From a virus, in the IMG/VR virus record IMGVR_UViG_3300025030_000003, positions 62,001-126,000 of that record: a stretch of DNA of 64,000 bases; one strand, written 5' to 3'. Shown here piece by piece: positions 20,911 to 29,640 of this stretch. The notes under the pieces are model-generated. The model was not told where the DNA came from. It searched no databases and saw only the letters and a list, made by a program, of their open reading frames with translations. Numbering within the stretch: position 1 is the first letter of the stretch; the number at the start of each line of letters is the position of its first letter. The translations under genes were made by a program, and so were the position numbers.

Positions 20911-22227
20911 CTAAACTATGCTTGTAATTTGTCCGTCTACTACTGTTATTGTTTTACCGTCTACTGTTGTGAAGCTACCATTAATGGCATTCTTTGTTAC
21001 ACAACTATTAAGAGCATCCTTAACCGAGGCTCCAGAAACTGAAGAGTCGTTTGCTAATGCTGAAGCATGACTCATCAAGTCTACATTACCAGAGTTAAGA
21101 ACTATCACGTTAGCTGGATTCTCTGGAGCAGATACTACATCGTAGTTAAGATAAGCTGTAGCTCCGTCAGAAGTTAAGCTTCCCCAAGTATGACAAGTAT
21201 GTATCTCTAACCAACAGTTGTTTATAACTGAGACATTGTTTAAACCAGAGTTAGCAATATTTCTTGTACCAGAATCTCCGTAAACTGGGTCAGGAACTTC
21301 TAATCCTACATCGTCTATTACAACATTTCCGTATACCATAGAGTCTCTTACTATCATGTGTGAAGAGTGTTGGGTAAGATTTCCACTGATTAAACAATCG
21401 TTAGTAATTTGTAAATAGTCAACGGTTCCTCTGAAATTAGATACTATACTATCAGCCCACATGTCTGCTAACCAAACTGAAACTCCGTTCACTACTCCAG
21501 TAGGTTTATCAAAAGTAATTGTTCCTCTGATAGTAATATCTCTTATTTCTAATCTACCACCAGTACTAAATGTACATAGATGAGTTCCCGTTACTTTAGT
21601 AGTTTCTTTTGATTCACCTTTTAAACACACATAAGGTTTAAATGCTAAGTTTTCTGTGTAAGCTCCTGCTTTTATTTCTAACATATATTTCTTAGAATTA
21701 CTTGCATCGGAGATAGAATCGATAGCAGATTGAATTGTCTTAAAGGGCTTCATCTGAGAACCATCTTCCGTATAAGAATCGGTTCTTGTGTTGTCTACGA
21801 ATTTAACTTCTGTAACTGGAATTGCTATTAAAGCATCGAGTACAGCACGATTAGTATGAGCTATAGCCGTATGGTCATAAGTTGTTTCATGTGTAGTCAT
21901 GACCCCATTAACAAAGGTAGCATCTACAGAAGAGCCTTGGAGACTTACTACTTCGGTTTGAATAGCCTGAACTGCCTCGTTCATTTCTGCTATAGTATCT
22001 TTAAAGGCTTGAGGGGTTAATTGCTCTGCATCACGAGGAACTGGAATTGATAAATCTACTGTGGCTCCTAATAAAACTAAAGTATCAAAAGGTGCAATAG
22101 CAGATACTATCTGTACTTCTGTATAACCTATTGGAGCATTTACTGTTGTTAAGGGTGCTACTGTAAAGTTAGCAAGCTCGGATATAATAACTTGGGAGCT
22201 TCCTGTATTTTGAATTTGAAGTGCCAT
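20911..22227 (-). CDS. Beta-helix (DUF1565/pectate-lyase-like) fibre or surface protein
   Basis: 438 aa. A small N-terminal domain and helical linker (about 80-105) precede KFVDNTRTDSYTEDGSQMKPFKTIQSAIDSI (about 140-172), the classic entry of right-handed beta-helices in which -G-S-x-x-x-PF-x-TIQ-x-AI is conserved. Thereafter come short repeating strands ending in ITSIV. Probably a virion fibre or decoration protein; no catalytic motif seen. It is isolated from other structural genes. Confidence 0.7.
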   Translation of the reverse strand: MALQIQNTGSSQVIISELANFTVAPLTTVNAPIGYTEVQIVSAIAPFDTLVLLGATVDLSIPVPRDAEQLTPQAFKDTIAEMNEAVQAIQTEVVSLQGSSVDATFVNGVMTTHETTYDHTAIAHTNRAVLDALIAIPVTEVKFVDNTRTDSYTEDGSQMKPFKTIQSAIDSISDASNSKKYMLEIKAGAYTENLAFKPYVCLKGESKETTKVTGTHLCTFSTGGRLEIRDITIRGTITFDKPTGVVNGVSVWLADMWADSIVSNFRGTVDYLQITNDCLISGNLTQHSSHMIVRDSMVYGNVVIDDVGLEVPDPVYGDSGTRNIANSGLNNVSVINNCWLEIHTCHTWGSLTSDGATAYLNYDVVSAPENPANVIVLNSGNVDLMSHASALANDSSVSGASVKDALNSCVTKNAINGSFTTVDGKTITVVDGQITSIV

Positions 22228-22258
22228 TTTTTAATTCCTTATATTTTACTACTCATTT

Positions 22259-22287
22259 AAAATATAAAAGAATTGTATAGTAGACAA
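22259..22287 (-). promoter_or_regulatory. Weak promoter for the beta-helix gene
   Basis: TTGTCT (22282-22287), 17-nt spacer, TATTTT (22259-22264). SD AAGGAATT follows. Confidence 0.45.
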
Positions 22288-22288
22288 T

Positions 22289-22621
22289 TTAATCCGTTAA
22301 TTCCCTAAGCACCTTATACTTATTAAGATGTCTATTTAACCCCTTCATGGTTCTAAACTCATAGATATTCCAGACGGAGCCATCTAAGCTATCTGCTATA
22401 TCTTCTATCCAATCCCATAGACTATCATGACTTGTATAATCAGAACCTTTTATAATTAAATCATCCCCTAAGTTATATCTAGTATAGTTACCCCAACCGT
22501 CTGGGTCTGGCTCTCCTACTTCATAAACAAAGAACCTATTATCGTCTTCTGGATTAACAGGAACAGCTAAGTAGAATCTGTCAGGTCTTATATTACATAC
22601 GAGTTTCTTTATTTGTTTCAT
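22289..22621 (-). CDS. MxEL-tail family protein
   Basis: 110 aa, DRFYLAVPVNPEDDNRFFVYEVG start, LNRHLNKYKVLRELTD end. Resembles the 27328-27645 product in layout. Final gene of the largest cluster. Confidence 0.76.
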   Translation of the reverse strand: MKQIKKLVCNIRPDRFYLAVPVNPEDDNRFFVYEVGEPDPDGWGNYTRYNLGDDLIIKGSDYTSHDSLWDWIEDIADSLDGSVWNIYEFRTMKGLNRHLNKYKVLRELTD

Positions 22622-22914
22622 TCTGTCAACTCATTTATAAATCTATCTACTATGTCTCTTTTTCTTTGTTTACATACGGCTATCATATATCTATATATAA
22701 ACCAAGGAAATATTACAAATACTATTAAAAGAATGTATCTTTCATTCTCATAAATATCAAAGACATCTCTAAATATTAGATAGTCCCAAAGCTCATTACA
22801 AAAAGAAGGAGGAGAGTATATTCTTATAAAAATTATAAATGCTATGAAATTAAAAGTACAATATAATACAAAGATAAGTAGCATTATAAGTAATATAGCA
22901 AATACTTCTTTCAT
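22618..22914 (-). CDS. Membrane protein carrying the MxEL-like tail
   Basis: 98 aa, two or three transmembrane segments (ILLIMLLIFVLYCTFNFIAF and ILLIVFVIFPWFIYRYMI), ending DRFINELTE. The tail occurs on an otherwise unrelated membrane protein. Confidence 0.7.
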   Translation of the reverse strand: MKEVFAILLIMLLIFVLYCTFNFIAFIIFIRIYSPPSFCNELWDYLIFRDVFDIYENERYILLIVFVIFPWFIYRYMIAVCKQRKRDIVDRFINELTE

Positions 22915-23174
22915 TAGTTAGTAAGCTCTTTCATTAAATCAGCAGTTATAAACTTAATATTAAATTGTTCTAGGTCTTTAGAACAAGTTATCTTACCTTC
23001 CATAATAGCTTTCTGTATCTTACGTGTATATATTTCAAGATGCACTGGACATAAATCTATGTGTTCCCAGTCTGAAGTATACCTATCATAGTCCAAAGAT
23101 TCTCCATGATAAAGTTGTATCTTTCTTACATATTCTATTTCATTACATTTATCACATCGTCTTATACTAACCAT
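22914..23174 (-). CDS. Zinc-binding MxEL-tail protein
   Basis: 86 aa. RRCDKCNEIEY at the start and DLCPVHLEIY later form a CxxC...CxxH site; ends FITADLMKELTN. Combines a zinc module with the tail. Confidence 0.74.
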   Translation of the reverse strand: MVSIRRCDKCNEIEYVRKIQLYHGESLDYDRYTSDWEHIDLCPVHLEIYTRKIQKAIMEGKITCSKDLEQFNIKFITADLMKELTN

Positions 23175-23175
23175 A

Positions 23176-23460
23176 TCAGTCTCCTGTTAATTCTTGAATA
23201 AATACCATGTGCTCTACGTCCTCTTTATTCATCATTATTATTTTTATCTCTGTAGACATTTTTCTCTCTTTATCTTTTCCTGCTTTAAAGGCATGATGCT
23301 TTTTGGAATATATTCTAGTTGTAAGAGGATAGAGAAGGGGTATATCTTTAAAATTAATCTGTTGCCATTTCCATCCCCACGCTCTGTCGACAATCCTAGC
23401 CAATCTCATATAATAATCATTACCTTGATAACTTGTGTATTTTAAAACAAATACAGCCAT
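23176..23460 (-). CDS. MxEL-tail family protein
   Basis: 94 aa; YYMRLARIVDRAWGWKWQQINF in the middle; tail VFIQELTGD, one residue past the usual end. Confidence 0.76.
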   Translation of the reverse strand: MAVFVLKYTSYQGNDYYMRLARIVDRAWGWKWQQINFKDIPLLYPLTTRIYSKKHHAFKAGKDKERKMSTEIKIIMMNKEDVEHMVFIQELTGD

Positions 23461-23461
23461 A

Positions 23462-23713
23462 TCAATCTCCTGTTAATTCTTTCATAGATAACATTGCTCT
23501 ATATTCTTCCATAGTCATTTTCTCTACCCTATGTGTTACATAGAACCTTATAAAACTATCCCCCAACTTCTCTGCGAAAGATAATGCCTCAGCCATAAAT
23601 TCATCATCAGTGCTACCTCCTAGAACAGAATAATGTTCAAATTCTTTCTGAGTAGTAACTCCTCCTATATGATTTAACCAATAGAAGACAGTAATTTTGA
23701 GAGGTATCTTCAT
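23462..23713 (-). CDS. MxEL-tail family protein, paralogue of the 18.3-kb gene
   Basis: 83 aa from ATG 23713 (MKIPLKITVFYW), which overlaps the upstream TGA; the frame at 23728 is longer but less likely. Shares FM-x-EAL-x2-AE-x-LGD-x-FI with the product of 18263-18559. Tail SMKELTGD. Confidence 0.77.
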   Translation of the reverse strand: MKIPLKITVFYWLNHIGGVTTQKEFEHYSVLGGSTDDEFMAEALSFAEKLGDSFIRFYVTHRVEKMTMEEYRAMLSMKELTGD

Positions 23714-24042
23714 GCTACTAATTCCCACATTGTTCTTACGGTATCTATATCTTCTGTTATTCTAGTTACTATCAGATGAGGATAAACTTCGTTGTTAAAT
23801 ATTGTAGGTTCGTCTAATTCAAAATCATGAGAGACTCTTCCATCTATCCACAATCCTTTTTCTATATCTCTAGCTAAGACTTCGAGTACGTTAGGAACTC
23901 CTCTGCCTAGCATACCTTTTGTTTGTAAATATCCAGAAGAAGTTTTAATTATGAAAAAGTAAACAGGGTCAGTCTCCGTGTAACTATCAAAAGCACAAGG
24001 GTTCTTAACCATCCATACATCTTCTATTTTAATTACTGTCAT
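23710..24042 (-). CDS. MxEL-tail family protein
   Basis: 110 aa, MTVIKIEDVWMVKN start, RITEDIDTVRTMWELVA end. Confidence 0.77.
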   Translation of the reverse strand: MTVIKIEDVWMVKNPCAFDSYTETDPVYFFIIKTSSGYLQTKGMLGRGVPNVLEVLARDIEKGLWIDGRVSHDFELDEPTIFNNEVYPHLIVTRITEDIDTVRTMWELVA

Positions 24043-24560
24043 GTAGTTAATTCTCTCATCATTAGAAACTTATCAACATTATCTACTATCTCAATTACTT
24101 TAAGTAGGTCTCTAGCTTTTATATAGGATTCATCCCCCTCTACAGATAGTACCATTCTACCATTCTTCATAACCTTTTTAACTTCAAGTTCTGTTTTGTT
24201 ATCGAAGTTACCGTCAGTGTATATACACAAGGACACTATAAAGATATCTCCATGCCAGACATTATCACACATCCAGATACTGGGATGGAAGCCAGTGTTA
24301 GCCTCGATAAGATTCTCTATCTCATGAATATGTTTATATCTCTTATTAGTATTTGCTTTCCCAAAATCTTTATAGGTATCTAAAAGCTTACTGTGTAGTT
24401 GTCTTAACTTCTTGTCATACCAAGGATGTAAGTTTCCTTTCCTATCTGTTACGTAGGTAGGTAACTCTTCTTCTTTCTCTTCGGTTACACTTTCTCCTAT
24501 AAATAGATTCTTAATATATTCTATTAAAGAAAAGTGTTCATTACAACAAGGACATTTCAA
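24039..24560 (-). CDS. MxEL-tail protein with N-terminal zinc knuckle, 173 aa
   Basis: MKCPCCNEHFSLIEY at the N-terminus (CPCC-x5-H-like), a helical central part and an ordinary C-terminus, DKFLMMRELTT. Another case of the tail on a different architecture. Confidence 0.75.
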   Translation of the reverse strand: MKCPCCNEHFSLIEYIKNLFIGESVTEEKEEELPTYVTDRKGNLHPWYDKKLRQLHSKLLDTYKDFGKANTNKRYKHIHEIENLIEANTGFHPSIWMCDNVWHGDIFIVSLCIYTDGNFDNKTELEVKKVMKNGRMVLSVEGDESYIKARDLLKVIEIVDNVDKFLMMRELTT

Positions 24561-24865
24561 CTTACAAGCTCCCTCATCATTATATACCTATCTATCTCTG
24601 CTAAGTATTGTTCTTTAGTTCTGTACTCTTTTATTATATCATTATAGAATTTCTCGTGATTAGTTGTATAAGAAGATTGTAATCTATTACCAACTACAGT
24701 AAGAATCTTTCCTCTCTGTAAATCGTGAGAGTCGTATACAAAAGAATAAGCGAAGGCTCCTTGAATAAATCCCTCAGCTTCCCAATAAATAAAGGAACAC
24801 TCGGGGGAATTATAATCAGTGTTAAGACACCGTGATATTTTAAAGTACCTAGTCTTACTCATCAT
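24557..24865 (-). CDS. MxEL-tail family protein (EEYLxEI subfamily)
   Basis: 102 aa; YRTKEQYLAEIDRYIMMRELVS end matches the ends of the 25146 and 26793 genes nearly residue for residue, so the three form a recent subfamily. Confidence 0.78.
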   Translation of the reverse strand: MMSKTRYFKISRCLNTDYNSPECSFIYWEAEGFIQGAFAYSFVYDSHDLQRGKILTVVGNRLQSSYTTNHEKFYNDIIKEYRTKEQYLAEIDRYIMMRELVS

Positions 24866-25146
24866 AAGATTAATTCTCTCATTATTTTTCTTTTATCGGT
24901 TTCTTCTTTCATTTGTTCCCAAGTTATCTGTTCTATGATAACTCCTTCTACTCTTTCCCACCAATCTATATCCATGTATCTCCAACAAGAGTCGTCCCAT
25001 TTTAAATCTGTAGGATGAAAATCTCTAGGATTAATATGGTTCTCTGTGTATATCTCATCCATGTGTAGGAGACAATCTTTTATATCACCATACTCCTTTG
25101 GAATATTATAAATTTTATAGTATCTGCTTTCTATAAAAGTTGGCAT
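24862..25146 (-). CDS. MxEL-tail family protein
   Basis: 94 aa, ESRYYKIYNIPKEYG near the start, TWEQMKEETDKRKIMRELIL end. Middle contains KWDDSCWRYMDIDWWERV. Confidence 0.77.
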   Translation of the reverse strand: MPTFIESRYYKIYNIPKEYGDIKDCLLHMDEIYTENHINPRDFHPTDLKWDDSCWRYMDIDWWERVEGVIIEQITWEQMKEETDKRKIMRELIL

Positions 25147-25448
25147 TATCCTACTAACTCTTTCATCATAACATACTTTTCTATTTCTTGCAAGTACTCT
25201 TCTTCAGATTTATATTCTTCTAAATAACTATGAACTGTAGTAGTTGTTCCGTAAGCTCCCCGTTCCACGAACTGTACTGCATCTACTGTCTCACATCTTT
25301 TAGCTATAGTGTTCGTACATTTACAATGAACTCGTCTTTCGAAATCATATACATAAAGTATATCACCAATTATATAAATCATAGAGATACCACCAGAACA
25401 ATGTTTATCTCTCCAAGACATCAGAGGTAATTTGTAATACTGAATCAT
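25146..25448 (-). CDS. MxEL-tail family protein (EEYLxEI subfamily)
   Basis: 100 aa, MIQYYKLPLMSWRDKH start, YKSEEEYLQEIEKYVMMKELVG end. Paralogue of 26793-27098, which also begins MIQY. Confidence 0.78.
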   Translation of the reverse strand: MIQYYKLPLMSWRDKHCSGGISMIYIIGDILYVYDFERRVHCKCTNTIAKRCETVDAVQFVERGAYGTTTTVHSYLEEYKSEEEYLQEIEKYVMMKELVG

Positions 25449-25702
25449 GATACGAGTTCCTGCATCATTAAATAATTATCAACTTCATAATCTTCTATCT
25501 CGTAGAAAGCATCTGGAAAAAACATAACATCCTTATCTGTAACAAGGTCATGAAATATTAACAGATTCTTATGTACTTCTGCTGAGGAAGCTACTCCCCA
25601 TCTTAAAAACTTTAACACTGTATATTTCTGTATACTGGGGTTGGTGTAATACAGGTAATGTTTTCCTGTTATGCACTTATCAGTTCTCTTTAGTTGTCTC
25701 AT
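25445..25702 (-). CDS. MxEL-tail family protein
   Basis: 85 aa, GKHYLYYTNPSIQKYTVLKFL, tail NYLMMQELVS. Codons CAGGAACTC form the SD 9 nt before the next ATG. Confidence 0.77.
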   Translation of the reverse strand: MRQLKRTDKCITGKHYLYYTNPSIQKYTVLKFLRWGVASSAEVHKNLLIFHDLVTDKDVMFFPDAFYEIEDYEVDNYLMMQELVS

Positions 25703-25980
25703 CCAACTAGTTCCTCTATCATTAATCTATTTTGGAATTCACCCCAAGTTATTTCTTCAGGTATCAGTTCTTTCTTATCTAACCAATTAGTAAACTCAAG
25801 CACGGTGTAGAACCTAGTTCTCTGCCATTCTTTATGTTCTACATCCCATACTTGTATCATAGTATCGTTTGGTTTCTTTGTATAATAAATAGTATAAAAT
25901 CTATAATAGATAGTACGGATACTTCCATAGCTATGCAATGAATTAAAATGAACTCTAAAGTATCTAGCAATATTTACCAA
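25699..25980 (-). CDS. MxEL-tail family protein
   Basis: 93 aa, NIARYFRVHFN start with a Tyr-rich middle (YYRFYTIYYTKK), WDVEHKEWQRTRF and tail LMIEELVG. Confidence 0.77.
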   Translation of the reverse strand: MVNIARYFRVHFNSLHSYGSIRTIYYRFYTIYYTKKPNDTMIQVWDVEHKEWQRTRFYTVLEFTNWLDKKELIPEEITWGEFQNRLMIEELVG

Positions 25981-26210
25981 GCTAACTCCTTCATCATCAA
26001 TACAGCTTCAAATTCTTCTGTGGGAATTTGTTCTATCTTATATTGAAAAGCTTCAGCTACTCTTATCATCTCCGCTTCATCTACAAAAGAAACAGTAGAC
26101 CAACAATCTTTATAGTTACCATCATAAAAGCTAATAAGATTATTGTCTCTTACTCTGTAGATGTCATCCGTATTATTATCTGTATTTGTAACTCTGAAAT
26201 ACTTAGTCAT
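25974..26210 (-). CDS. MxEL-tail family protein
   Basis: 78 aa, MTKYFRVTNTDNNTDDIYRV; paralogous to the next-upstream gene. Tail LMMKELAW, an unusual Ala-Trp end. Overlap 7 bp with the downstream start. Confidence 0.77.
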   Translation of the reverse strand: MTKYFRVTNTDNNTDDIYRVRDNNLISFYDGNYKDCWSTVSFVDEAEMIRVAEAFQYKIEQIPTEEFEAVLMMKELAW

Positions 26211-26446
26211 GAAATAAGTTCTTCCATTATTAAAGTTGATTTGAATTCATCAGGGGTGATTTCGGTTAGGATATAATTCTCAGGATATCTACGAGCACAA
26301 CCTACCACAGCCTCTGCGTTGGGAATTATAGTAGTATCCCACCAGCCTCTCTTCTTATTATATATCTGTGCTTTATCATTGTCAACACATTTATAGTAAT
26401 CTGTTACATTTGTATACTTCTTATAAACTTTAAAGTATCTTGTCAT
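26207..26446 (-). CDS. MxEL-tail family protein
   Basis: 79 aa, MTRYFKVYKKYTNVTDYYK start, TEITPDEFKSTLIMEELIS end. A tandem sibling of 25974-26210 by opening and layout. Confidence 0.78.
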   Translation of the reverse strand: MTRYFKVYKKYTNVTDYYKCVDNDKAQIYNKKRGWWDTTIIPNAEAVVGCARRYPENYILTEITPDEFKSTLIMEELIS

Positions 26447-26796
26447 GATACAAGTTCCTTTATCATTCTCTCTGAGAGATATTCCTTCTCGTCTAAGAGA
26501 TATATTTTTCTGAACATATACTCATGAAACCTATTAGATATTCTTAGGTCAGCGTTTATTAGATTAGATATATTTGAATGGAAGTTGACATTATATAGTA
26601 GCTCTAAGAATTGGTCTATCTCTTTCGCACTGGAAGTTCTAAAGTCTATATATACTTTCTTCTGTATGTTGAAAGAACTCGTTATAACCCAGTATCTTTT
26701 TATACTCCAAAAGAACCATCTTATTATAAAATGATTATGCTTTTTAAATACCGAAAAGATATTAAAGATACTTGATTTATTGTCTACTTCAATCAT
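26443..26796 (-). CDS. MxEL-tail family protein, 117 aa
   Basis: Divergent body with few acidic residues and several Phe/Trp (HFIIRWFFWSIKRYWVI), tail RMIKELVS. Could be membrane-associated, though no full transmembrane helix is clear. Confidence 0.73.
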   Translation of the reverse strand: MIEVDNKSSIFNIFSVFKKHNHFIIRWFFWSIKRYWVITSSFNIQKKVYIDFRTSSAKEIDQFLELLYNVNFHSNISNLINADLRISNRFHEYMFRKIYLLDEKEYLSERMIKELVS

Positions 26797-27098
26797 AATA
26801 CAAGTTCCCTCATAATAGAATATTTATCTATTTCTTGTAAATACTCTTCTTGGGTTTCATACATTTCAACAATAGGAAATTTGAACTCCCTATTCAAATT
26901 AAGAATATATACATGAAAATTATTATCTTTTATATAAGCCCGAGACTTTCTAGCTTCCCTACGTTGCCCAGGATATCTATGTTCTTTCATTTTAAAATTG
27001 TAACCCGAGTCTCGGTCTCCTTCAAGAGTCATGAAAGAAACTCCACAAGTATTAAATTGTTCATTAGGAAGTCCTTTTATTTTTAAGTATTGTATCAC
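26793..27098 (-). CDS. MxEL-tail family protein (EEYLxEI subfamily)
   Basis: 101 aa with GTG start in the GTGA junction. MIQYLKIKGLPNEQF start, YETQEEYLQEIDKYSIMRELVL end. Confidence 0.77.
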   Translation of the reverse strand: MIQYLKIKGLPNEQFNTCGVSFMTLEGDRDSGYNFKMKEHRYPGQRREARKSRAYIKDNNFHVYILNLNREFKFPIVEMYETQEEYLQEIDKYSIMRELVL

Positions 27099-27331
27099 GA
27101 TATTAGTTCCTCCATAGCCAACATTGCCCTATACTCTTCTTCTGTATACCATTTTAATTCAAAGACACTCTTAGGATAATCATCTAATATTTTATCTAAA
27201 GTACTACCAGTTTTAAACCAAGAGTTCCTATCATAATAAAGATTGCATTCCCAATAATCTTTATTAGTATGGCGGAAAACCATACCTATCTCTTTCTCAT
27301 GATAGTTTCTTATTGTTAGATAAGTGTTCAC
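27095..27331 (-). CDS. MxEL-tail family protein
   Basis: 78 aa; FRHTNKDYWECNLYYDRNSWF middle, YTEEEYRAMLAMEELIS end, close to the end of the 23462 gene (EEYRAML). Confidence 0.77.
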   Translation of the reverse strand: MNTYLTIRNYHEKEIGMVFRHTNKDYWECNLYYDRNSWFKTGSTLDKILDDYPKSVFELKWYTEEEYRAMLAMEELIS

Positions 27332-27645
27332 TTAGTTAGTTCCTCCATGAATAAGAACTTATCCAATTCCTCTTCGGAGTCTAATTCCCAGAGAGACATA
27401 TCGTGAGACAGGTAATTCCATTTGACAAACCACTTATGTAAATTCATTCGAAGAGTAGAATCCGTAGCTTCAGAAGTATGCCATGTCTTTCTATTCCTAG
27501 TACTGGTAAGATGCTTGTAGTAGAAGTTACCTATAGGAATAAACACATGTAAGTTCTCCGTAATAAAAGTTTCTCCCAGACATACTAAATATATCTTTCC
27601 GTACTCAATATTAAATGTATGATGTATGTTACCTAAGTTTCTCAA
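27328..27645 (-). CDS. MxEL-tail family protein
   Basis: 105 aa, GKIYLVCLGETFITENLHVFI start, DSEEELDKFLFMEELTK end. Confidence 0.77.
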   Translation of the reverse strand: MRNLGNIHHTFNIEYGKIYLVCLGETFITENLHVFIPIGNFYYKHLTSTRNRKTWHTSEATDSTLRMNLHKWFVKWNYLSHDMSLWELDSEEELDKFLFMEELTK

Positions 27646-27887
27646 GTGGTCAACTCCTGCATGAATAAAAAGTTATCGAGTTCTTCTTTAGTTACTTCTC
27701 TTATACTTAAGAATCTTTTATCGTGTTGAGCATTTCCAAGATACCAATCCGACATTACCCATTCATTAGATTTAATCATTAGCTCTCTCCATCTATAGTA
27801 TCTCTTATGAACTCCTATCCTAAAGAATCTATATCTAGGAGTCTTCCTATACCCATCAAATAATGTTATGAAATATTTATATTTCAT
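27642..27887 (-). CDS. MxEL-tail family protein
   Basis: 81 aa, MKYKYFITLFDGYRKTPRYRF start, EVTKEELDNFLFMQELTT end; the last 15 residues resemble those of the adjacent 27328 product. Confidence 0.77.
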   Translation of the reverse strand: MKYKYFITLFDGYRKTPRYRFFRIGVHKRYYRWRELMIKSNEWVMSDWYLGNAQHDKRFLSIREVTKEELDNFLFMQELTT

Positions 27888-28237
27888 GAAACTAATTCCC
27901 TCATAGTTTCATATACTGGAATCAATGAAAGGTCTTTCCTGAATCCTCTTCTTAGTAGATTCATTATGAATCTACTAGGATTTTCTAATCTAACTTTTAT
28001 CTTGTCTACTCCTCCAAATGGGTCTGGTATCAAGAAATCATTATCATCATCGAACCAGTCCTCTACCATCCAAGCAGGGGCTACCACATATAACCTATCT
28101 ACTAAGAAGTATTCAATGGGCTTTAGGGGTAGGGGATTCTCAGGGTTAATACAATTTAATAATTCCATATTAAGATAGGGTTCATTGTAGAATAGAACAC
28201 GAGTATCTTCTTTTGTATATACAATTGATAACTTCAT
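27884..28237 (-). CDS. MxEL-tail family protein (divergent), 117 aa
   Basis: YTKEDTRVLFYNEPYLNMELL start, RKDLSLIPVYETMRELVS end. Lacks the usual EIT-x-EE before the tail; contains PLKPIEYFLVDRLYVVAPAWM. Confidence 0.73.
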   Translation of the reverse strand: MKLSIVYTKEDTRVLFYNEPYLNMELLNCINPENPLPLKPIEYFLVDRLYVVAPAWMVEDWFDDDNDFLIPDPFGGVDKIKVRLENPSRFIMNLLRRGFRKDLSLIPVYETMRELVS

Positions 28238-28425
28238 TCAACAAGTTCCTGTAGCATTATAGTTTTCATGGCTTTCTCTTCTGTAATTTTATGACCAGCC
28301 ACTCCGCCTACGGATAAGTTCCACTCTCCATTATACCAGTACTCTAATCTTTTTTCAATACAATCATACCGATATATTAAGGGATTGTAAAATTCTTGTG
28401 TTGTATAGAAATACCTAAAGGTCAT
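28234..28425 (-). CDS. MxEL-tail family protein, 63 aa
   Basis: Start at ATG 28425 (MTFRYFYTTQEF) in the ATGA junction; the frame at 28446 would eat into the previous gene. KITEEKAMKTIMLQELVE end. Confidence 0.76.
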   Translation of the reverse strand: MTFRYFYTTQEFYNPLIYRYDCIEKRLEYWYNGEWNLSVGGVAGHKITEEKAMKTIMLQELVE

Positions 28426-28664
28426 GATACTAGTTCCCTCATGCACCTTAATTTATCATACTCTTCTTTTGTTTCTATTTGATAAACATCATATTTATCA
28501 AATATACATTTACCATTTTTCTTGAGATAGTAAAGAAGTTCTTTTACCATTTGCCTACCCATTATTCTATAGTATGTTCTTTTCTTATTAAATAGATAGA
28601 AAACAGGAGGATGGGGAGGAGTTAAACGATTAGATAAATCTTCTTCTTCAATTATTGGTATCAT
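28422..28664 (-). CDS. MxEL-tail family protein
   Basis: 80 aa, PVFYLFNKKRTYYRIMGRQM, YQIETKEEYDKLRCMRELVS end. Confidence 0.77.
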   Translation of the reverse strand: MIPIIEEEDLSNRLTPPHPPVFYLFNKKRTYYRIMGRQMVKELLYYLKKNGKCIFDKYDVYQIETKEEYDKLRCMRELVS

Positions 28665-28984
28665 ACTATCAACTCCATCATGTATTCCAAGGTCTCATAA
28701 TCTTCAGCCTCTGCCAGTACTTCATAACCATATTCAAGAAAATAGTGTTCTGGTTTAAGTTCTAGTCTTCTAGGTAACGTAAGCCAACCATATTCTTTCC
28801 TGTGGATGTCGTAGTAATAGTTATAGGTACCGTCTCCATTTAGTCCTAGGGTTAATCTACATATAGATATATCTAAGTTATTTTTAACATACTTATAACT
28901 ATCCTTAACAAGATAGAATCTCTTTCCAGATTCTTCATAAGCTTTGAGGTTTCCAAAAGAATCTTCTCCTATAAAATGTTTCAT
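28661..28984 (-). CDS. MxEL-tail family protein
   Basis: 107 aa, KRFYLVKDSYKYVKNNLDISI, end EAEDYETLEYMMELIV. Confidence 0.77.
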   Translation of the reverse strand: MKHFIGEDSFGNLKAYEESGKRFYLVKDSYKYVKNNLDISICRLTLGLNGDGTYNYYYDIHRKEYGWLTLPRRLELKPEHYFLEYGYEVLAEAEDYETLEYMMELIV

Positions 28985-29229
28985 GAGATGAGTTCCTTCA
29001 TATACTTAAGCTTTGTCTTCTCTTCTTCAGACTCTATCTCGTAGATATCATACAAATCAAAGAACCCAGAATACCCTTTAAGAAACGAGCCGTCATCATA
29101 AGTCAACCTATAGGAAGTCCATTTCATTATCCTCTTCTTATTAGTTATACTTATATAACCATCTTTCTTTCGGATAGTATAATATTGTTTCTTATATTTG
29201 ATATCAGCCTTATTAAATATTTGTATCAT
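28981..29229 (-). CDS. MxEL-tail family protein
   Basis: 82 aa, KKQYYTIRKKDGYISITNKKR, YEIESEEEKTKLKYMKELIS end. Overlaps the upstream non-family gene by 17 bp. Confidence 0.77.
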   Translation of the reverse strand: MIQIFNKADIKYKKQYYTIRKKDGYISITNKKRIMKWTSYRLTYDDGSFLKGYSGFFDLYDIYEIESEEEKTKLKYMKELIS

Positions 29230-29419
29230 ACTTCTTTACCTTTTCTATGAAATCTTCTCTCCCGTCCACATCATCTAGCATGAGAGAAGAAAGTTGATTC
29301 CTCTGTTCGGGTGTCATCTTATTGTAGTTGCTCAAACATTGCATTTCAATATCTTTAATCTGTTTTTCAATCTCTAAGATATCGTCTATTAATTTGTTAG
29401 CTTCATTTTCAAAATTCAT
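29213..29419 (-). CDS. Coiled-coil protein without the tail, 68 aa
   Basis: Start at ATG 29419 (MNFENEANKLIDDILEIEKQIKDIE) in the ATGA junction. Helical heptad-like first 35 residues. A non-family gene inside the cluster. Confidence 0.7.
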   Translation of the reverse strand: MNFENEANKLIDDILEIEKQIKDIEMQCLSNYNKMTPEQRNQLSSLMLDDVDGREDFIEKVKKYDTNI

Positions 29420-29640
29420 GATGTCAACTCCTTCATAGTTAAATAAGTTAAAGTTTCTTCTTCTGTTATAGTTGTTATGATACCTCCGAAAGTTCCAAAA
29501 CATCTTATTAAATCTTCTTCATCTACATAGTGAGTACTGAGCCACTTCCCTATTTCAGGAACATAAGCTTCTACTGTTTTAATACCTTCTGGGTCATATC
29601 TAAAATACCTATTTCTACTGGAACTAAAATATTTTATCAT
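29416..29640 (-). CDS. MxEL-tail family protein
   Basis: 74 aa, a compact complete member: MIKYFSSSRNRYFRYD, YVPEIGKWLSTHYV, TITEEETLTYLTMKELTS. Confidence 0.79.
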   Translation of the reverse strand: MIKYFSSSRNRYFRYDPEGIKTVEAYVPEIGKWLSTHYVDEEDLIRCFGTFGGIITTITEEETLTYLTMKELTS